DNA of 64,000 bases from JALORV01 sp963766365 (GCA_963766365.1 CAVXZK010000014.1:186001-250000), one strand, 5' to 3'; shown: positions 44,313 to 53,273, numbered from the stretch's first letter. Program-made: numbers and translations. The notes: generated by a model from the letters alone, not told the origin.

Positions 44313-45407
44313 ATGAGCGCGACCACGACGACCGAAGCCCTGCGTCTCGAAGGCGTGCACAAGGCGTTCGGCGACTTCGTCGCGTTGAGGTCGATCGACC
44401 TGGTGATTCCACCGGGCGAGCTGGTGTGCTTCCTCGGACCTTCCGGCTGCGGCAAGACGACACTGCTGCGGATCATCGCCGGACTCGAGCGTCAGACACG
44501 CGGCCGCATTCTGCAGAATGGCCGCGATGTGTCGGACGCCGCGCCGGCGGCGCGTGACTACGGCATCGTGTTCCAGTCGTACGCGCTGTTTCCCAACCTG
44601 ACGATCGCAGAGAACGTTGCTTACGGGCTCGTGAACCGGCGCAAGGCTCGCGCTGACATCACGGCCCGGGTGCAGGAGCTGCTGAGCCTCGTTGGCCTGC
44701 CCGATGCGGGCCGCAAATATCCGAGCCAGATGTCCGGCGGCCAGCAGCAGCGCGTGGCGCTGGCGCGGGCGCTGGCTACGTCGCCCAGCCTGCTGCTGCT
44801 AGACGAGCCGCTGTCGGCGCTGGACGCCAAGGTGCGCGAACGCCTGCGCGGCGAAATCCGGCAGCTACAGCGGCGCCTGCGCGTCACGACGATCATGGTG
44901 ACGCACGACCAGGAAGAGGCGCTGTCGATGGCCGACCGGGTCGTCGTGATGAATCAGGGAGGCATCGATCAGGTCGGATCGCCGAGCGATGTCTACGAGC
45001 GCCCGGAAACGCCTTTCGTCGCGGACTTCCTCGGCAAGGTGAACGTGCTCAAAGGCGTTGCACTGGGTGGCGGCCGCTACCGCGTCGGCACGGCTGAATT
45101 GCTGCTGCCGGCGGGAGACCACGGCTCGGGACAGGACGTGCGCATCTACGTGCGACCGGAAGACCGGCATGTCGAGGGCGATGTCGCCTCGCTGCCGAAC
45201 CGCCTGCGCGGCCGCATTGCACGGATCGACTACCTGGGCACCTTCTGCCTCGCCGAACTGCGCTGCGAGGCACTCGGTCAGCCGATGCTGATTTCCTATT
45301 CGCTGAACCAGCTGCACGACCTCAAAGTACGTGAGGGCGGCGAGGTGGAGATCGCGCTGCGCGTCGACCGGGTTCGCGTGTTCGCCGATCAAGCCGTTGG
45401 CCGCTAA
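44313..45407 (+). CDS. 2-aminoethylphosphonate ABC transporter ATP-binding protein
   Basis: 364 residues. Walker A FLGPSGCGKTTLLRIIAGLE, Q-loop FQSYALFP, signature MSGGQQQRVALARALA, Walker B LLLLDEPLSALD, H-loop VTHDQEEA, and a C-terminal TOBE-type regulatory domain (about 240-360). PotA/PhnT type. Starts 88 bp after the binding protein; its stop directly abuts the permease start. Confidence 0.92.
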   Translation: MSATTTTEALRLEGVHKAFGDFVALRSIDLVIPPGELVCFLGPSGCGKTTLLRIIAGLERQTRGRILQNGRDVSDAAPAARDYGIVFQSYALFPNLTIAENVAYGLVNRRKARADITARVQELLSLVGLPDAGRKYPSQMSGGQQQRVALARALATSPSLLLLDEPLSALDAKVRERLRGEIRQLQRRLRVTTIMVTHDQEEALSMADRVVVMNQGGIDQVGSPSDVYERPETPFVADFLGKVNVLKGVALGGGRYRVGTAELLLPAGDHGSGQDVRIYVRPEDRHVEGDVASLPNRLRGRIARIDYLGTFCLAELRCEALGQPMLISYSLNQLHDLKVREGGEVEIALRVDRVRVFADQAVGR

Positions 45408-47153
45408 GTGCGTGAGGGCGCAGCCGTGAGTGCCGCGACGATACCGACGCCGATGACCCGATCGCCATCGCGCCTGGCGCTGGCGGGCGAGGCGTTGGCT
45501 GCCCGCGGCGGTCTCGTACTGCTCGCGCTTGCGCTGCTGGTATTCCTGACGGTGCCGCTAACGATGATCCTGGTGCGCAGCGTCGAGGGACGCGGCGGCG
45601 AGTTCGCCGGCCTGGCCAACTTCATCCAGTACGTGCAATCGCCGGCACTGGTGCAGTCGACCCGCAACACGCTGACGTTCGCGATGCTGACGACGCTGGT
45701 GACCGTGCCGCTGGCGTTCCTGTTTGCCTATGCCATGCAGCGCAGCTGCGTTCCCTTCAAGGGTGTGTGGCGGAATATCGCGATGATCCCGATCCTGGCG
45801 CCGTCATTGCTCGCCGCGATCTCGTTCATCTACCTGTTTGGCAATCAGGGCGCACTCAAGTTCATGCTCGAGTGGGTTGGACTCAACTCGATCTACGGCA
45901 TGCCGGGCATGGTGATGGCGATGACGTTCGCCTCGTTTCCCCATGCCGCCATGATCCTGATGGCGGCGCTCGCGCTGTCCGACGCGAGGCTCTACGAGGC
46001 GGCTGATTCGATGGGCACCAGCGAATACCGCAAGTTCATGACGATCACGCTGCCGGGCGCAAAGTATGGCCTCGTGTCTGCCAGCATGGTCGTGTTCACG
46101 ATGGCCGTGTCGGAGTTCGGCGTGCCGAAGGTCATCGGTGGCAACACCAACGTGTTGGCGGTCGACATCTACAAGCAGGTGATCGGACAGCAGAACTTCT
46201 CGATGGGTGCCGTGGTGGGGCTGGTGCTGCTGCTGCCTGCGGTTGCAGCGTTTGTCATCGACCATATCGTGCAGCGCAAGCAGCAGGCGCTTCTGACCGC
46301 ACGCAGTGTGCCCTACCAGGCGAAGCCGGCGCGTGGTCGCGACTTTGCGCTGCTGCTGCTCGTGATCGTGATGTCCGCGCTGATGCTGCTGGTCGTCGGC
46401 ATGGCGGCGTTCGGCTCCGTCGTGAAGTTCTGGCCGTACAACCTGTCGCTGACGTTCAATCATTACACCTACGGATTCGAGGAGGCCGGGCTCGAGCACG
46501 CTTATCGAAACAGCCTCGTGATGGCCGCGTGGTGCGCAGTCATCGGCGCCGCCGTGACGTTCGCCGGCGCTTACTGGCTGGAGAAGACCAAAGGTGCCAA
46601 TCTGCTGCGACCGCTGATCCGGTTTCAGGCGATGTTGCCGATGGCCGTCCCGGGCATGGTGCTCGGCATCGGCTACATCCTGTTCTTCAACGCGCCGTCC
46701 AACCCGCTGAACTTCCTGTACGGCACGATGGCGATACTCGTGCTATCGACGCTCGTGCACTTCTACTCGTCGAGCCACCTGACCGCAGTCACGGCGCTGA
46801 AGCAGATCGACAGTGAGTTCGAGTCGGTGTCGGCGTCGCTGAAGGTCCCGTTCTACAAGACTTTCTGGCGCGTGACAGTGCCGGTGTGCCTGCCGTCGGT
46901 CCTCGACATCGGCCGTTACTATTTCGTCAATGCGATGACGACGATCTCGGCCGTCGTGTTCCTGTACTCGCCCAGGACGACGCTGGCCTCGATCTCGATA
47001 CTGCAGCTGGACGAGGCGGGAGCGATCGGCTCCGCTGCCGCGATGGCGACGCTGATCGTGGTGACCTCTGCCGTCGTCACAGGAACGCTATTCGCGCTGG
47101 AATCGTGGCTGATCCGGCGCACACAGGCGTGGCGCAACACCGCGCCGCGCTAA
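45408..47153 (+). CDS. 2-aminoethylphosphonate ABC transporter permease (fused double domain)
   Basis: 581 residues with two consecutive binding-protein-dependent permease domains (about 12 helices), each with an EAA loop: ALSDARLYEAADSMGTSEYRKFMTITLP (split; EAA-type near residue 200) and QIDSEFESVSASLKVPFYKTFW near 475. One polypeptide thus replaces the PhnU-PhnV pair, as in the PhnU2 family. GTG 45408 directly follows the ATPase stop; a second in-frame GTG lies six codons on. Confidence 0.92.
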   Translation: MREGAAVSAATIPTPMTRSPSRLALAGEALAARGGLVLLALALLVFLTVPLTMILVRSVEGRGGEFAGLANFIQYVQSPALVQSTRNTLTFAMLTTLVTVPLAFLFAYAMQRSCVPFKGVWRNIAMIPILAPSLLAAISFIYLFGNQGALKFMLEWVGLNSIYGMPGMVMAMTFASFPHAAMILMAALALSDARLYEAADSMGTSEYRKFMTITLPGAKYGLVSASMVVFTMAVSEFGVPKVIGGNTNVLAVDIYKQVIGQQNFSMGAVVGLVLLLPAVAAFVIDHIVQRKQQALLTARSVPYQAKPARGRDFALLLLVIVMSALMLLVVGMAAFGSVVKFWPYNLSLTFNHYTYGFEEAGLEHAYRNSLVMAAWCAVIGAAVTFAGAYWLEKTKGANLLRPLIRFQAMLPMAVPGMVLGIGYILFFNAPSNPLNFLYGTMAILVLSTLVHFYSSSHLTAVTALKQIDSEFESVSASLKVPFYKTFWRVTVPVCLPSVLDIGRYYFVNAMTTISAVVFLYSPRTTLASISILQLDEAGAIGSAAAMATLIVVTSAVVTGTLFALESWLIRRTQAWRNTAPR

Positions 47154-47163
47154 GGAGACTGTG

Positions 47164-48300
47164 ATGATTGTCGGCAACGACCCGATCCTGCTTACGCCGG
47201 GCCCCCTGACCACGTCGCTTGCCACCAAGCAGGCGATGCTGCGTGACTGGGGCTCGTGGGACACCGCGTTCAATTCGATCACCGCGAGCCTGCGCTGCGA
47301 TCTTGTGGACATCGTCGGCGGTGGCGACGAGTACACCTGCGTGCCGCTGCAGGGCAGCGGGACGTTCTCGGTCGAGGCGGCCATCGGCACCGTCGTGCCG
47401 CGCAACGGCAAGCTCCTGGTGCCAAATAACGGCGCCTACTGCGCCCGCATCATCCGCATCTGCGGCTACCTCGGGCGTGCCGTTGTCGAACTGCCGGTTC
47501 CCGAGGACCAACCGACGACCGCCGCGATGGTCGACGCTGCGCTTGCGACGGATCCGTCGATCACCCACGTCGCCCAGGTGCACTGCGAGACCGGTGCTGG
47601 CGTGCTGAACGATCTCGCCGGCATCGCGCAGGTCTGCGCGCGGCGCGGCAAGGGGCTGATCGTCGATGCGATGAGTTCGTTTGCCGCGTTGCCGATCGAC
47701 GTGACGTCGGTGCCCTTCGATGCGTTGATCGCGGCGAGCGGCAAGTGCCTCGAGGGTGTGCCGGGGATGGGCTTCGTCATCGTGCGCAGGAAGGTGCTCG
47801 AAGCGTGCGCCGGCAACGCGCACTCGCTGGCCATGGACCTGCACGACCAGTACGTCTACATGGAGAAGACGACGCAATGGCGTTACACGCCGCCGACGCA
47901 CGTGGTGGCGGCATTGCGCGCTGCAGTGGATCAGTTCAAGGCGGAGGGCGGCCAGCCAGCGCGCCTGGCGCGCTACAGCGCCAGTTGCGAGGCCCTGGTC
48001 GGTGGCATGGCAACGCTGGGATTCAGGCCGTATCTGAAGCCTGAAGTGCAGGCGCCGATCATCGTCACGTTTCATGCGCCGGCCGATCCGGCGTACCAGT
48101 TCAATTCGTTCTACGCCGCCGTGCGCGACCGCGGCTACATCCTGTACCCGGGCAAGCTCACGCAGGTAGAGACCTTCCGCGTCGGCTGCATCGGCGCGAT
48201 CGATGCCAACGAGATGCGCAACGTCGTCTCAGCAGTTGCCCTGACACTGAAGGACCTGGGGCTGCAGGCCGTGGCGCCGCCGATGCCGCGGGCGGCCTGA
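47164..48300 (+). CDS. phnW: 2-aminoethylphosphonate-pyruvate transaminase
   Basis: Class V PLP aminotransferase giving phosphonoacetaldehyde and L-alanine. 378 residues. Seen: ILLTPGPLTTSLATKQAM at the start, VPLQGSGTFSVEA, the PLP-binding region IVDAMSSFAALPID and Lys 194 in AASGKCLEGVPG. ATG 47164 is favoured over the adjacent GTG 47161 because AAGGAG lies six bases before it. Last gene of the transporter operon. Confidence 0.95.
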   Translation: MIVGNDPILLTPGPLTTSLATKQAMLRDWGSWDTAFNSITASLRCDLVDIVGGGDEYTCVPLQGSGTFSVEAAIGTVVPRNGKLLVPNNGAYCARIIRICGYLGRAVVELPVPEDQPTTAAMVDAALATDPSITHVAQVHCETGAGVLNDLAGIAQVCARRGKGLIVDAMSSFAALPIDVTSVPFDALIAASGKCLEGVPGMGFVIVRRKVLEACAGNAHSLAMDLHDQYVYMEKTTQWRYTPPTHVVAALRAAVDQFKAEGGQPARLARYSASCEALVGGMATLGFRPYLKPEVQAPIIVTFHAPADPAYQFNSFYAAVRDRGYILYPGKLTQVETFRVGCIGAIDANEMRNVVSAVALTLKDLGLQAVAPPMPRAA

Positions 48301-48385
48301 TGTCGACTCGATCGCCGCGGCGCTGACGCGGGCCCAACATTGCCCCTGTGACCAGGCGCCGCAGGCTACGCCCCAATCGAATTGG

Positions 48386-48425
48386 CAAAGAAAAAGGGCC
48401 CGACAGCGCAGTCGGGCCCTTGTCT
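48386..48425. terminator. Bidirectional terminator between phnW and the PEP-CTERM gene
   Basis: Perfect 11-bp stem AAGGGCCCGAC/GTCGGGCCCTT (48394-48404 with 48411-48421) and a 6-nt loop. On the minus strand it is followed by TTTTTCTTTG, a strong terminator for the PEP-CTERM gene; on the plus strand by TGTCTT, weaker, for phnW. Confidence 0.85.
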
Positions 48426-48443
48426 TAAGCGGAGTGACGATAG

Positions 48444-49826
48444 CTAGTCGCGTTGCCTCCGACGGCGAATCGCAGCCAGTCCGACGAGGGACAAGCCGAG
48501 AAGCGCCAGGCCCGCGGGCTCGGGCACGGGCGTCGGATCGGGCGGATCGGGAGGCGAAATCCCCGGTGCGAAGGTTGATCCGCCAAAGGTGAAGTAGCTG
48601 TCGGCGTTGCTGCCGCCGCCCAGCATCACCAGGAAGTCATTCGCGGCGTCTAGCGTAAACAGGCCGTTCGGCAGGTCAACGACACCGCGGCTGAATGACG
48701 TTCCGGCGATCGCCGTGAAGCCCGAGGTATCGACCGCAATGCCATTGAGCACCAGCGATCCGAGGTCGACGGTCGGGATGACGAGCGAGGCATAGTCGAA
48801 CACGAAATCCTGGGTGCCCGACGGTGTTGCAAGGCGGTACTCATCAAGCCACGTGTCCGCGCCGGGAACCATCGACATGGCCGGGTCGGTATTGGCGCCC
48901 TGACCGCCCTTCAGGTACTGCGCGACCATCACCGGCTGCGAGGCATCGACGCGCGCGCCGCTCTTTTCCGGCAGTGAGAACTCATGCACATCCCCGGTAT
49001 TCAACGTGGCCACCACCACCCCGTCGAGCTTGACCTCGGTGTTGTCGGCTGTGGCAATTACGCGCACCAGATCGCTCCTGGCCGGTGCGACTTCCGCGCC
49101 CTTGGATGCGGTCAGCAGATAGGATTTCGATAGCTTGTCAGTCGAAATCATCTGCTCGACCAGGTTGTCGCAGAACGTGGTACCGACGGGCACCTGCGCG
49201 CACTCGTGGCCGCCAAAGACGGCGACGGGCTTGGTCGAACTAACGAGTGACCCCGTCAGGTTGGTCGAGCCGCCTGCGTACTTGTATGTTTCGCCGGCGT
49301 TAAGAACGACGTTGATCGGTGCACCACCTTTAGGAGTGAAGGTGACATTGGTGCCATCCAGCCGGGCATGGATCATCACCTGGCTGCCCTCGCCAAAGCC
49401 GCCCCCCTGGCTGGCGACGACGTAACTGGTGCCGAGCGCCGCGCTGTCGAACAGGTACGTCATGTCGGTCGAGAAACCCGCCCGGTTGACGAAGTAGCCC
49501 GCAATCGGAGTGGGAGAGACGATCTTGAAGCCGGTGTCCCGCGTTCCGGTGCCGCTCTGCTGGTAGGTGTTGGCGATCGGCAGGTTGAAGAAGCCGTCTA
49601 CGCCCAGGACCACGTTCTGGCTGAAACCGGCGAGATTGGAAACCGTCGCCGTCTGGCCCGGCGCGCCGAACAGGAATACCGATGCATTGGCGGTATTTCC
49701 GATCGTGTTCTTGTTGAAATCGAAATACAACTCGGCTGCCTGTGCCGTTGCCACCCCGCCGACAGTCAATACGACTGCAAGCGCCGACGCTTTCAGGCGT
49801 CCAGTGAACCGCGCTGCTTCACTCAT
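48444..49826 (-). CDS. PEP-CTERM surface protein with IgGFc-binding-like domain
   Basis: 460 residues: signal peptide (ALAVVLTVGGVATAQA), a beta-rich body, then the C-terminal sorting signal VPEPAGLALLGLSLVGLAAIRRRR split as VPEP, hydrophobic helix and Arg cluster. Exosortase cleaves such signals and the protein is secreted with exopolysaccharide. The body (GFKIVSPTPIAGYFVNR; KPVAVFGGHECAQVP; later VMVAQYLKGG) matches the IgGFc-binding N-terminal domain type found in large adhesins. ATG 49826 follows GGGGGGA. A sigma-54 promoter lies upstream. No exosortase is in the window. Confidence 0.88.
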   Translation of the reverse strand: MSEAARFTGRLKASALAVVLTVGGVATAQAAELYFDFNKNTIGNTANASVFLFGAPGQTATVSNLAGFSQNVVLGVDGFFNLPIANTYQQSGTGTRDTGFKIVSPTPIAGYFVNRAGFSTDMTYLFDSAALGTSYVVASQGGGFGEGSQVMIHARLDGTNVTFTPKGGAPINVVLNAGETYKYAGGSTNLTGSLVSSTKPVAVFGGHECAQVPVGTTFCDNLVEQMISTDKLSKSYLLTASKGAEVAPARSDLVRVIATADNTEVKLDGVVVATLNTGDVHEFSLPEKSGARVDASQPVMVAQYLKGGQGANTDPAMSMVPGADTWLDEYRLATPSGTQDFVFDYASLVIPTVDLGSLVLNGIAVDTSGFTAIAGTSFSRGVVDLPNGLFTLDAANDFLVMLGGGSNADSYFTFGGSTFAPGISPPDPPDPTPVPEPAGLALLGLSLVGLAAIRRRRQRD

Positions 49827-49894
49827 GTTCCCCCCGCTTCATGTGCCCCGATGGAACCCCGGACCCAGAAACGCAAGGCCCTCGCTGTGCACAG

Positions 49895-49911
49895 AGCAGA
49901 GGCCGTGCCAG
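49895..49911 (-). promoter_or_regulatory. Sigma-54 promoter of the PEP-CTERM gene
   Basis: Minus strand CTGGCACGGCCTCTGCT agrees with the YTGGCACGRNNNTTGCW consensus at every fixed position but one (C for the first T of TTGC), with exact GG-GC spacing. Start of transcription would fall near 49884, giving a leader of about 58 nt. PEP-CTERM genes in several Betaproteobacteria are driven by RpoN with the PrsK/PrsR pair, so this agrees with the family. Confidence 0.8.
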
Positions 49912-50341
49912 TCTTGATTTACTCATCGAAAACAGAGCGTTAGACACCTCCCGGTACGTTGAATCGCCGAGGTATGTAAGGTATTTCGACGGGACGACGT
50001 GGGCCACGGACGTCTCGTGATCCCGCACCTTTCGCGACATTTCGTTTATGAAACAGTGTCCCGTCGCCGCCCAGCCGGACGGCCCCTTTACCAGCGTGTG
50101 ATGGAGTCTCTGGTAAGGAGCCGCGCGGTCGGGCGCGCCACCACGTTCGATCTCGCCAGGGGGCGATGCCATTTGCTCCTGTCCTGGCTGAGAGCGCGCA
50201 TTACGCGAGGCGATCATGTGGCATCAGTCCTCCACGGAACTGCCCGGTTCGCAGACCCGTCGTCGAGCGAAGAATGTGGTTTACGTCCATACTCGGGCGT
50301 CGAGACGCCGCTTGGCGCCTCATTGAGGAATTGGAAGCAGC
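49912..50341. other. Intergenic region upstream of the PEP-CTERM gene
   Basis: About 430 bp between the sigma-54 promoter and the next gene on the plus strand. No frame here has convincing protein character: the ones open run into or across the neighbouring genes. It probably holds the activator sites needed for the sigma-54 promoter and the promoter of the hypothetical gene at 50342, but I cannot point to a specific site. Confidence 0.4.
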
Positions 50342-51055
50342 ATGAGCAAGGCGAAGAACGTCCAGCTGAAGCCGGTGTACGTCCCACCGAGCCGGATCGT
50401 GTGGAGCGACGAGCGACTGGCCGCGCTTGACAAGGAACAACTCACCAACCTGCTTGCGAACCTCCAGGCCCAGCGGTCCTGCGGCCGGGTTTCGGAAGCG
50501 ACGGCCTCCGAAGTGGAAGAGCGCATCAAGTCGAGATTGCCCACGCCGAGCGCCACGCCGCGGCGCAAGCGGCCCCGGAGCGAGATCCGCCTGGAAGCGC
50601 GGGTTGCCGAGCAACTCGGCGAACTGGCTGCCGGACTCGCTCGCCGCTACGACGTAAGCGCCGATAGCGCGGCAAAGGCGGCAGCGGGGATCAAGGGGTT
50701 CAGGCCCGAGCCGATGACGGACAGCAAGGGCCACGCGCGCACCGGCGCTTCGGTGAGAACTGGAATCGCCTCGATTGAACGGTACGTCGGCTACCGCAGT
50801 CGCGATTCCTTCGCAGCCCTGGCGTTCGTGGTGCTCGCTGACAAACCGCAGGAAATCGGCTGCTACGTGCTCGTGGCAACCGACGACCTGATCGACGACG
50901 CGACACTGGACAGCGAGTACGCGCCGCTCGCCGGGCAGCACGGCTGGTCGGCGAGTTCGCGCGCGCGCATGCGGGCGCGGGTCGTGTCCGGCTTCGACGA
51001 GGGGGCAGAGCGGTACGAGCAGCTCGTTGCACGCATGACGGTCCCGCTGCAGTAA
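50342..51055 (+). CDS. Hypothetical protein, 237 residues
   Basis: Not recognised. The N-terminal third (about 1-85) is charged and Arg/Lys-rich with PSRIVWSDERLAALDKEQLTN, containing a helical LTNLLANLQAQ stretch. A linker (PTPSATPRRKRPRSE) leads to a more globular C-terminal part including GHARTGASVRTG and the hydrophobic strand DSFAALAFVVLADKPQEIGCYVLV, split by helices. No signal peptide or membrane segment, so cytoplasmic. Codon use and a GC-rich third position look like its neighbours. A GGAAGC precedes the ATG. It stands alone between the PEP-CTERM promoter region and cspA. Confidence 0.65.
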   Translation: MSKAKNVQLKPVYVPPSRIVWSDERLAALDKEQLTNLLANLQAQRSCGRVSEATASEVEERIKSRLPTPSATPRRKRPRSEIRLEARVAEQLGELAAGLARRYDVSADSAAKAAAGIKGFRPEPMTDSKGHARTGASVRTGIASIERYVGYRSRDSFAALAFVVLADKPQEIGCYVLVATDDLIDDATLDSEYAPLAGQHGWSASSRARMRARVVSGFDEGAERYEQLVARMTVPLQ

Positions 51056-51323
51056 GCAAGGGGAGCCCGCGGGCTGGTGCATATACGGCCGGTGAGCCGC
51101 TGCCCGTTTTCAAGCCCCTGGCCGCGAATAAATAGAACTCGACACGCGTCGGTTATTCGCGTACCTTCCGGCTGCTTTCGCTTGAGTCGCGCTTGTCCTC
51201 GGTTTTCTCCCCATCCGCTCCAGCAGCGGAGTCTGAGTTCTCACCGGTTCACGTTTCTTGATCGTTCGCTCGCTGCCGGGATTTTCCTGCGGCGAATTCT
51301 TCTCACCATCAAGGAACGAGAAA

Positions 51324-51527
51324 ATGGCACAAGGTACCGTCAAGTGGTTCAACGACGCCAAAGGCTTCGGCTTCATCACGCCGGAAGATGGCTCCAAGGA
51401 CCTGTTCGCACACTTCTCCGAGATCCAGGCCGGCGGCTTCAAGTCGCTTGCTGAAGGTCAGCGTGTGCAGTACGTCACCAAAGAAGGCCCCAAGGGTCTT
51501 CAGGCATCGCAGATCCAGATCATCTAA
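51324..51527 (+). CDS. cspA: Cold-shock protein, CspA family
   Basis: 67-residue single-stranded nucleic-acid-binding OB fold: MAQGTVKWFNDAKGFGFITPE with RNP1 (KGFGFI) and RNP2-like LFAHFSEI. Acts as RNA chaperone. ATG 51324 follows AAGGA; an upstream in-frame start at 51258 would add 22 residues with no counterpart in the family. The 268-bp gap before it probably contains a long leader, as in other csp genes; I could not assign a cold box. A strong terminator follows. Confidence 0.95.
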   Translation: MAQGTVKWFNDAKGFGFITPEDGSKDLFAHFSEIQAGGFKSLAEGQRVQYVTKEGPKGLQASQIQII

Positions 51528-51543
51528 GTCAGGACTGCGATGG

Positions 51544-51574
51544 AAAGACCGCGGCATCTGCCGCGGTCTTTTTT
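51544..51574 (+). terminator. Rho-independent terminator after cspA
   Basis: Stem AAAGACCGCGGCA/TGCCGCGGTCTTT (51544-51556 with 51559-51571) with a short loop, followed by a T-run ending TTTTC. It lies 16 bp after the cspA stop. In reverse it also offers A-rich flanks, but no leftward gene ends here before 51615. Confidence 0.9.
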
Positions 51575-51614
51575 CGTCCCGACGCAGGGGCGCGCCTGAT
51601 TTAGTGGGGCTCGA

Positions 51615-52346
51615 CTAACGCGAGCCGGGCGGGGACGTCAGCACCATCAGGATATCCGCGTACCACGCCACGTTGAGGCCCAGCGCATCGTCGAGTTGCC
51701 GGTCGCGACTGATCATGTCCATGCGTGACGAATGCACGCCGAGCAGCTTCCAGGGTAGCGCGTCGCGTCCAGCGGTGCGCAGTACGACCGGCGCCCCGCT
51801 CATGCCGCGGTGCATGCGTGCGTCCGTCAGGAAACATCCTTCTCCCTGGAAACGTACGCCGAACGATGAGGCGATCGCCGCTTGTCTGACGACGGGCAGA
51901 TGGTGGAGCGTGTCGTAGAAACCCAGAGGGAAGCCGATGATCTGCAGGGCCGTGCCGACCTCCAGCTCGTCAAGCGACCGCTGCAGGTGATCGGGGCCGA
52001 AGAAACGTATCGATGCCGATCTTGGCAGCACCTCTCCATCGAGTTCGATCACGGCCACGTCGACCTCACCACCGAGGTCCTTGCCCTGCCGCCAGACCGC
52101 CCTCTGTTCGGAATACAGGCGCAGCGACAGCACGGTGACGCGCGTCAGGTCATCGGCGTCGAGGTGAATCGTGATTTCAAGGCGATCGGGAAGGTGTGAG
52201 GAAGGCTGGTCGAACACCACATGCCTGCTTGTCACGAGGAACTTCCGTCCGTCGCGCTCAAAGAAGAAGCCACTGGCCGTGGTGAGCAGCTGCGAGCCGA
52301 GGAACGTCGAAACGCGGGTGGCAGTGAGAAGGATCGATTCAACCAT
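51615..52346 (-). CDS. Trypsin-like serine peptidase, cytoplasmic
   Basis: 243 residues of chymotrypsin-like fold. Catalytic triad visible: His 42 in LVTSRHVVF, Asp in GEVDVAVIELDG (about residue 98), Ser in MHRGMSGAPVVLR (G-x-S-G-A-P, about 187). There is no signal peptide and no PDZ domain, unlike DegP-type proteases. Such stand-alone proteases occur in stress and conflict systems, but no partner gene is adjacent. Substrate unknown. Confidence 0.78.
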   Translation of the reverse strand: MVESILLTATRVSTFLGSQLLTTASGFFFERDGRKFLVTSRHVVFDQPSSHLPDRLEITIHLDADDLTRVTVLSLRLYSEQRAVWRQGKDLGGEVDVAVIELDGEVLPRSASIRFFGPDHLQRSLDELEVGTALQIIGFPLGFYDTLHHLPVVRQAAIASSFGVRFQGEGCFLTDARMHRGMSGAPVVLRTAGRDALPWKLLGVHSSRMDMISRDRQLDDALGLNVAWYADILMVLTSPPGSR

Positions 52347-52421
52347 GAAGTGGCCGAAAAGAGTCAGGAACGGGTGTGAGCCTACAGGTCCGCGCCAAAA
52401 CGGTGCAACAGCGTGCCTTTA

Positions 52422-53273
52422 TCAGCCCGCCTTGAGCGCGATCACGCCGACGACGACCGCTCCGACTCCGGCCCAGCGCCGCGGGCTCAGGTGCTCTTTC
52501 AGCATCCGGGCGCCGATCAGTGTTGCGAACAACACCGAGGTTTCTCGAAGCGACGCGACCAGCGCCACGGGTGCCTTGGTCATTGCCCACACCGAGATCG
52601 CATAGGCAGCCGCCGAAAGTCCACCGCCGATCAACCCGCTACGTCGGCGTTCCGCCAGCGCGCCGATGAAGTCGCCGCGTCTCGTGACCAGCATGTAGAG
52701 CGTGAAGGGAAGGGCATCCAGCACGAATAGCCACACGATGTAAGACCACGCGTTGCCGGCGAGGCGTGCGCCGCTGCCGTCAATGATCGTGTAGACGGCG
52801 ATGACGACCGCGTTGGCCAGGGCGAAGCCGACCGCGCGGCCGTGTCCGTGCAGCGCGGGGCCGAGACGTGAAGGCCGGAGGGCGAGCGCGATCACGCCCA
52901 GGGAGATCAGCAGCATTCCAGTCCAGCCCAGCGGACCGGGCCACTCGCGCATCCAGACAATCGCCAGCAACCCGGTCAGTAGCGGAGCGACACCGCGCAT
53001 CAGCGGATACACGAGTGACAGATCGCCGGACCGGTACGCGCTCACCATGAAGAAGTAGTAAGCGAGGTGGGTGACGATCGAGGCGAAGATATAGGGCCAG
53101 CTGGCCGGATCCGGTGGTGGTACGACGAACAGGAAGGGAACGGCGACAAGCCCGGCACCTGCGACGATGGCCGCGGTGTCCATCAGGACGTCGCGGCCGC
53201 CCTTGATCATCGCGTTCCACGACGCGTGCAGCAGCGCCGCGAGCAGCACGGCGAGCGAAACTTCGATCGACAC
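52422..53273 (-). CDS. EamA/DMT-family membrane transporter
   Basis: 283 residues with about ten transmembrane helices in two EamA repeats (LLAALLHASWNAMIKGG at the start; the second begins near VGFALANAVVIAVYTI). Members export or import small metabolites such as amino acids. Starts with GTG 53273. It follows alanine dehydrogenase by 92 bp on the same strand, so it might be the last gene of that operon, perhaps exporting an amino acid; substrate cannot be read. Confidence 0.8.
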   Translation of the reverse strand: MSIEVSLAVLLAALLHASWNAMIKGGRDVLMDTAAIVAGAGLVAVPFLFVVPPPDPASWPYIFASIVTHLAYYFFMVSAYRSGDLSLVYPLMRGVAPLLTGLLAIVWMREWPGPLGWTGMLLISLGVIALALRPSRLGPALHGHGRAVGFALANAVVIAVYTIIDGSGARLAGNAWSYIVWLFVLDALPFTLYMLVTRRGDFIGALAERRRSGLIGGGLSAAAYAISVWAMTKAPVALVASLRETSVLFATLIGARMLKEHLSPRRWAGVGAVVVGVIALKAG

